Source: Actinomycetota bacterium (GTDB lineage: Bacteria > Actinomycetota > Acidimicrobiia > Acidimicrobiales > Microtrichaceae). From it: a stretch of 6,163 bases of DNA. Positions 5,999 to 6,163 of this stretch are shown here, piece by piece. Within the stretch, counting starts at the first letter, position 1. Each line of letters begins with the position of its first letter. Both the position numbers and the translations under genes were made by a program. The DNA is taken from NCBI GenBank assembly GCA_005777415.1, contig SXMI01000155.1, positions 1 to 6,163 on the forward strand, in the 5' to 3' direction. The notes under the pieces are model-generated. The model did no database searches, had not been told where the DNA came from, and saw only the letters and a list, made by a program, of their open reading frames with translations.

Positions 5999-6163
5999 GT
6001 GAGCGACCCGGCCCCGGACCCGTTCGGGCCGTTCACCGGACGGGTGCCGGCCGACGACGCCGGTCTGGAGTCGTTCGTCGACGAGCTCGTCGCCCCGCTC
6101 ACCGACGACGAGCTGTGCGCCGGCATGTCCGGTGACGGGCCGTGGATCCGCGGCACCCGTGAG
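5999..6163 (+). CDS. Probable glycoside hydrolase family 3 protein (beta-glucosidase-like), N-terminal 55 residues
   Basis: Partial gene; the 3' end lies beyond the right edge. It starts at GTG 5999, 19 bases after the lipoprotein stop. No ribosome site is visible, so translation may depend on ribosomes finishing the upstream gene, or the true start may differ. There is no signal peptide, so the enzyme is probably cytoplasmic. Residues 23-55 (ESFVDELVAPLTDDELCAGM, then SGDGPWIRGTRE) resemble the helix that opens family 3 glycoside hydrolases, where LT-x-E-E/L...L-x-G-D precedes the first barrel strand. The catalytic Asp and acid/base residues lie outside the window and cannot be checked. Family 3 members typically remove beta-linked glucose, xylose or N-acetylglucosamine from non-reducing ends, which would suit processing of fragments released by the upstream lipoprotein. 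Other proteins could share so short a segment. Confidence 0.6.
   Translation, partial: MSDPAPDPFGPFTGRVPADDAGLESFVDELVAPLTDDELCAGMSGDGPWIRGTRE

Noticed and set aside
3915..6002. A 695-codon open frame on the plus strand in another frame of the lipoprotein gene
   Set aside because: The translation is almost entirely Arg/Pro/Gly/His, with no ribosome site and no recognisable domain. It is a frame shadow.
3718..6156. An 812-codon open frame on the minus strand across the lipoprotein gene
   Set aside because: It is antisense to a gene with a clear ribosome site, Tat motif and lipobox. Its translation is Val/Gly/Arg/Asp-rich without any domain, as expected for the complement of a high-GC coding frame.

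Overview
This is a very GC-rich window (by eye about 70% or more). Codons end almost always in G or C, GTG starts are common and Shine-Dalgarno sequences are purine-rich. The protein styles are a membrane-anchored protein with an Ala/Gly/Pro linker, a DICT-GGDEF protein and a Tat-type lipoprotein. Together these suggest an actinobacterium, and by recalled resemblance the class Acidimicrobiia. That placement is inference and no ribosomal marker is present.

The left third is read on the minus strand. A 487-residue protein with a signal peptide and a C-terminal membrane anchor (1754 to 291) is followed by a gene that overlaps it by 4 bases (GTGA). The second gene runs off the left edge. Only its membrane segment and a repetitive linker are visible, and they resemble the N-terminus of amino-acid-type ABC substrate-binding proteins. 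The two look like one translationally coupled cell-envelope operon.

The middle is read on the plus strand and looks like signalling. A small single-domain STAS protein (1931-2311) is followed, after a 237-base gap, by a diguanylate cyclase with an N-terminal DICT sensor domain, an intact GGDEF active site and an intact RxxD inhibitory site (2549-3694). The gap holds a C-run, a weak terminator-like hairpin, short GGCCGGTT-type repeats and a strong 16-bp inverted repeat. The cyclase appears to have its own promoter and a near-leaderless start.

The right half is also on the plus strand and looks like extracytoplasmic carbohydrate handling. A 724-residue Tat-type lipoprotein of no named family (3805-5979) has an apparently helical N-terminal half and a beta-rich C-terminal part, a layout reminiscent of toroid polysaccharide lyases. 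Nineteen bases later begins a gene whose first 55 codons look like the start of a family 3 glycoside hydrolase. The pair may cooperate on a glycan, but no substrate can be read from the sequence. There are no RNA genes, insertion sequences or CRISPR arrays, and no gene-free stretch exceeds 300 bases. Long open frames on the opposite strand and in other frames over the right half are high-GC shadows.
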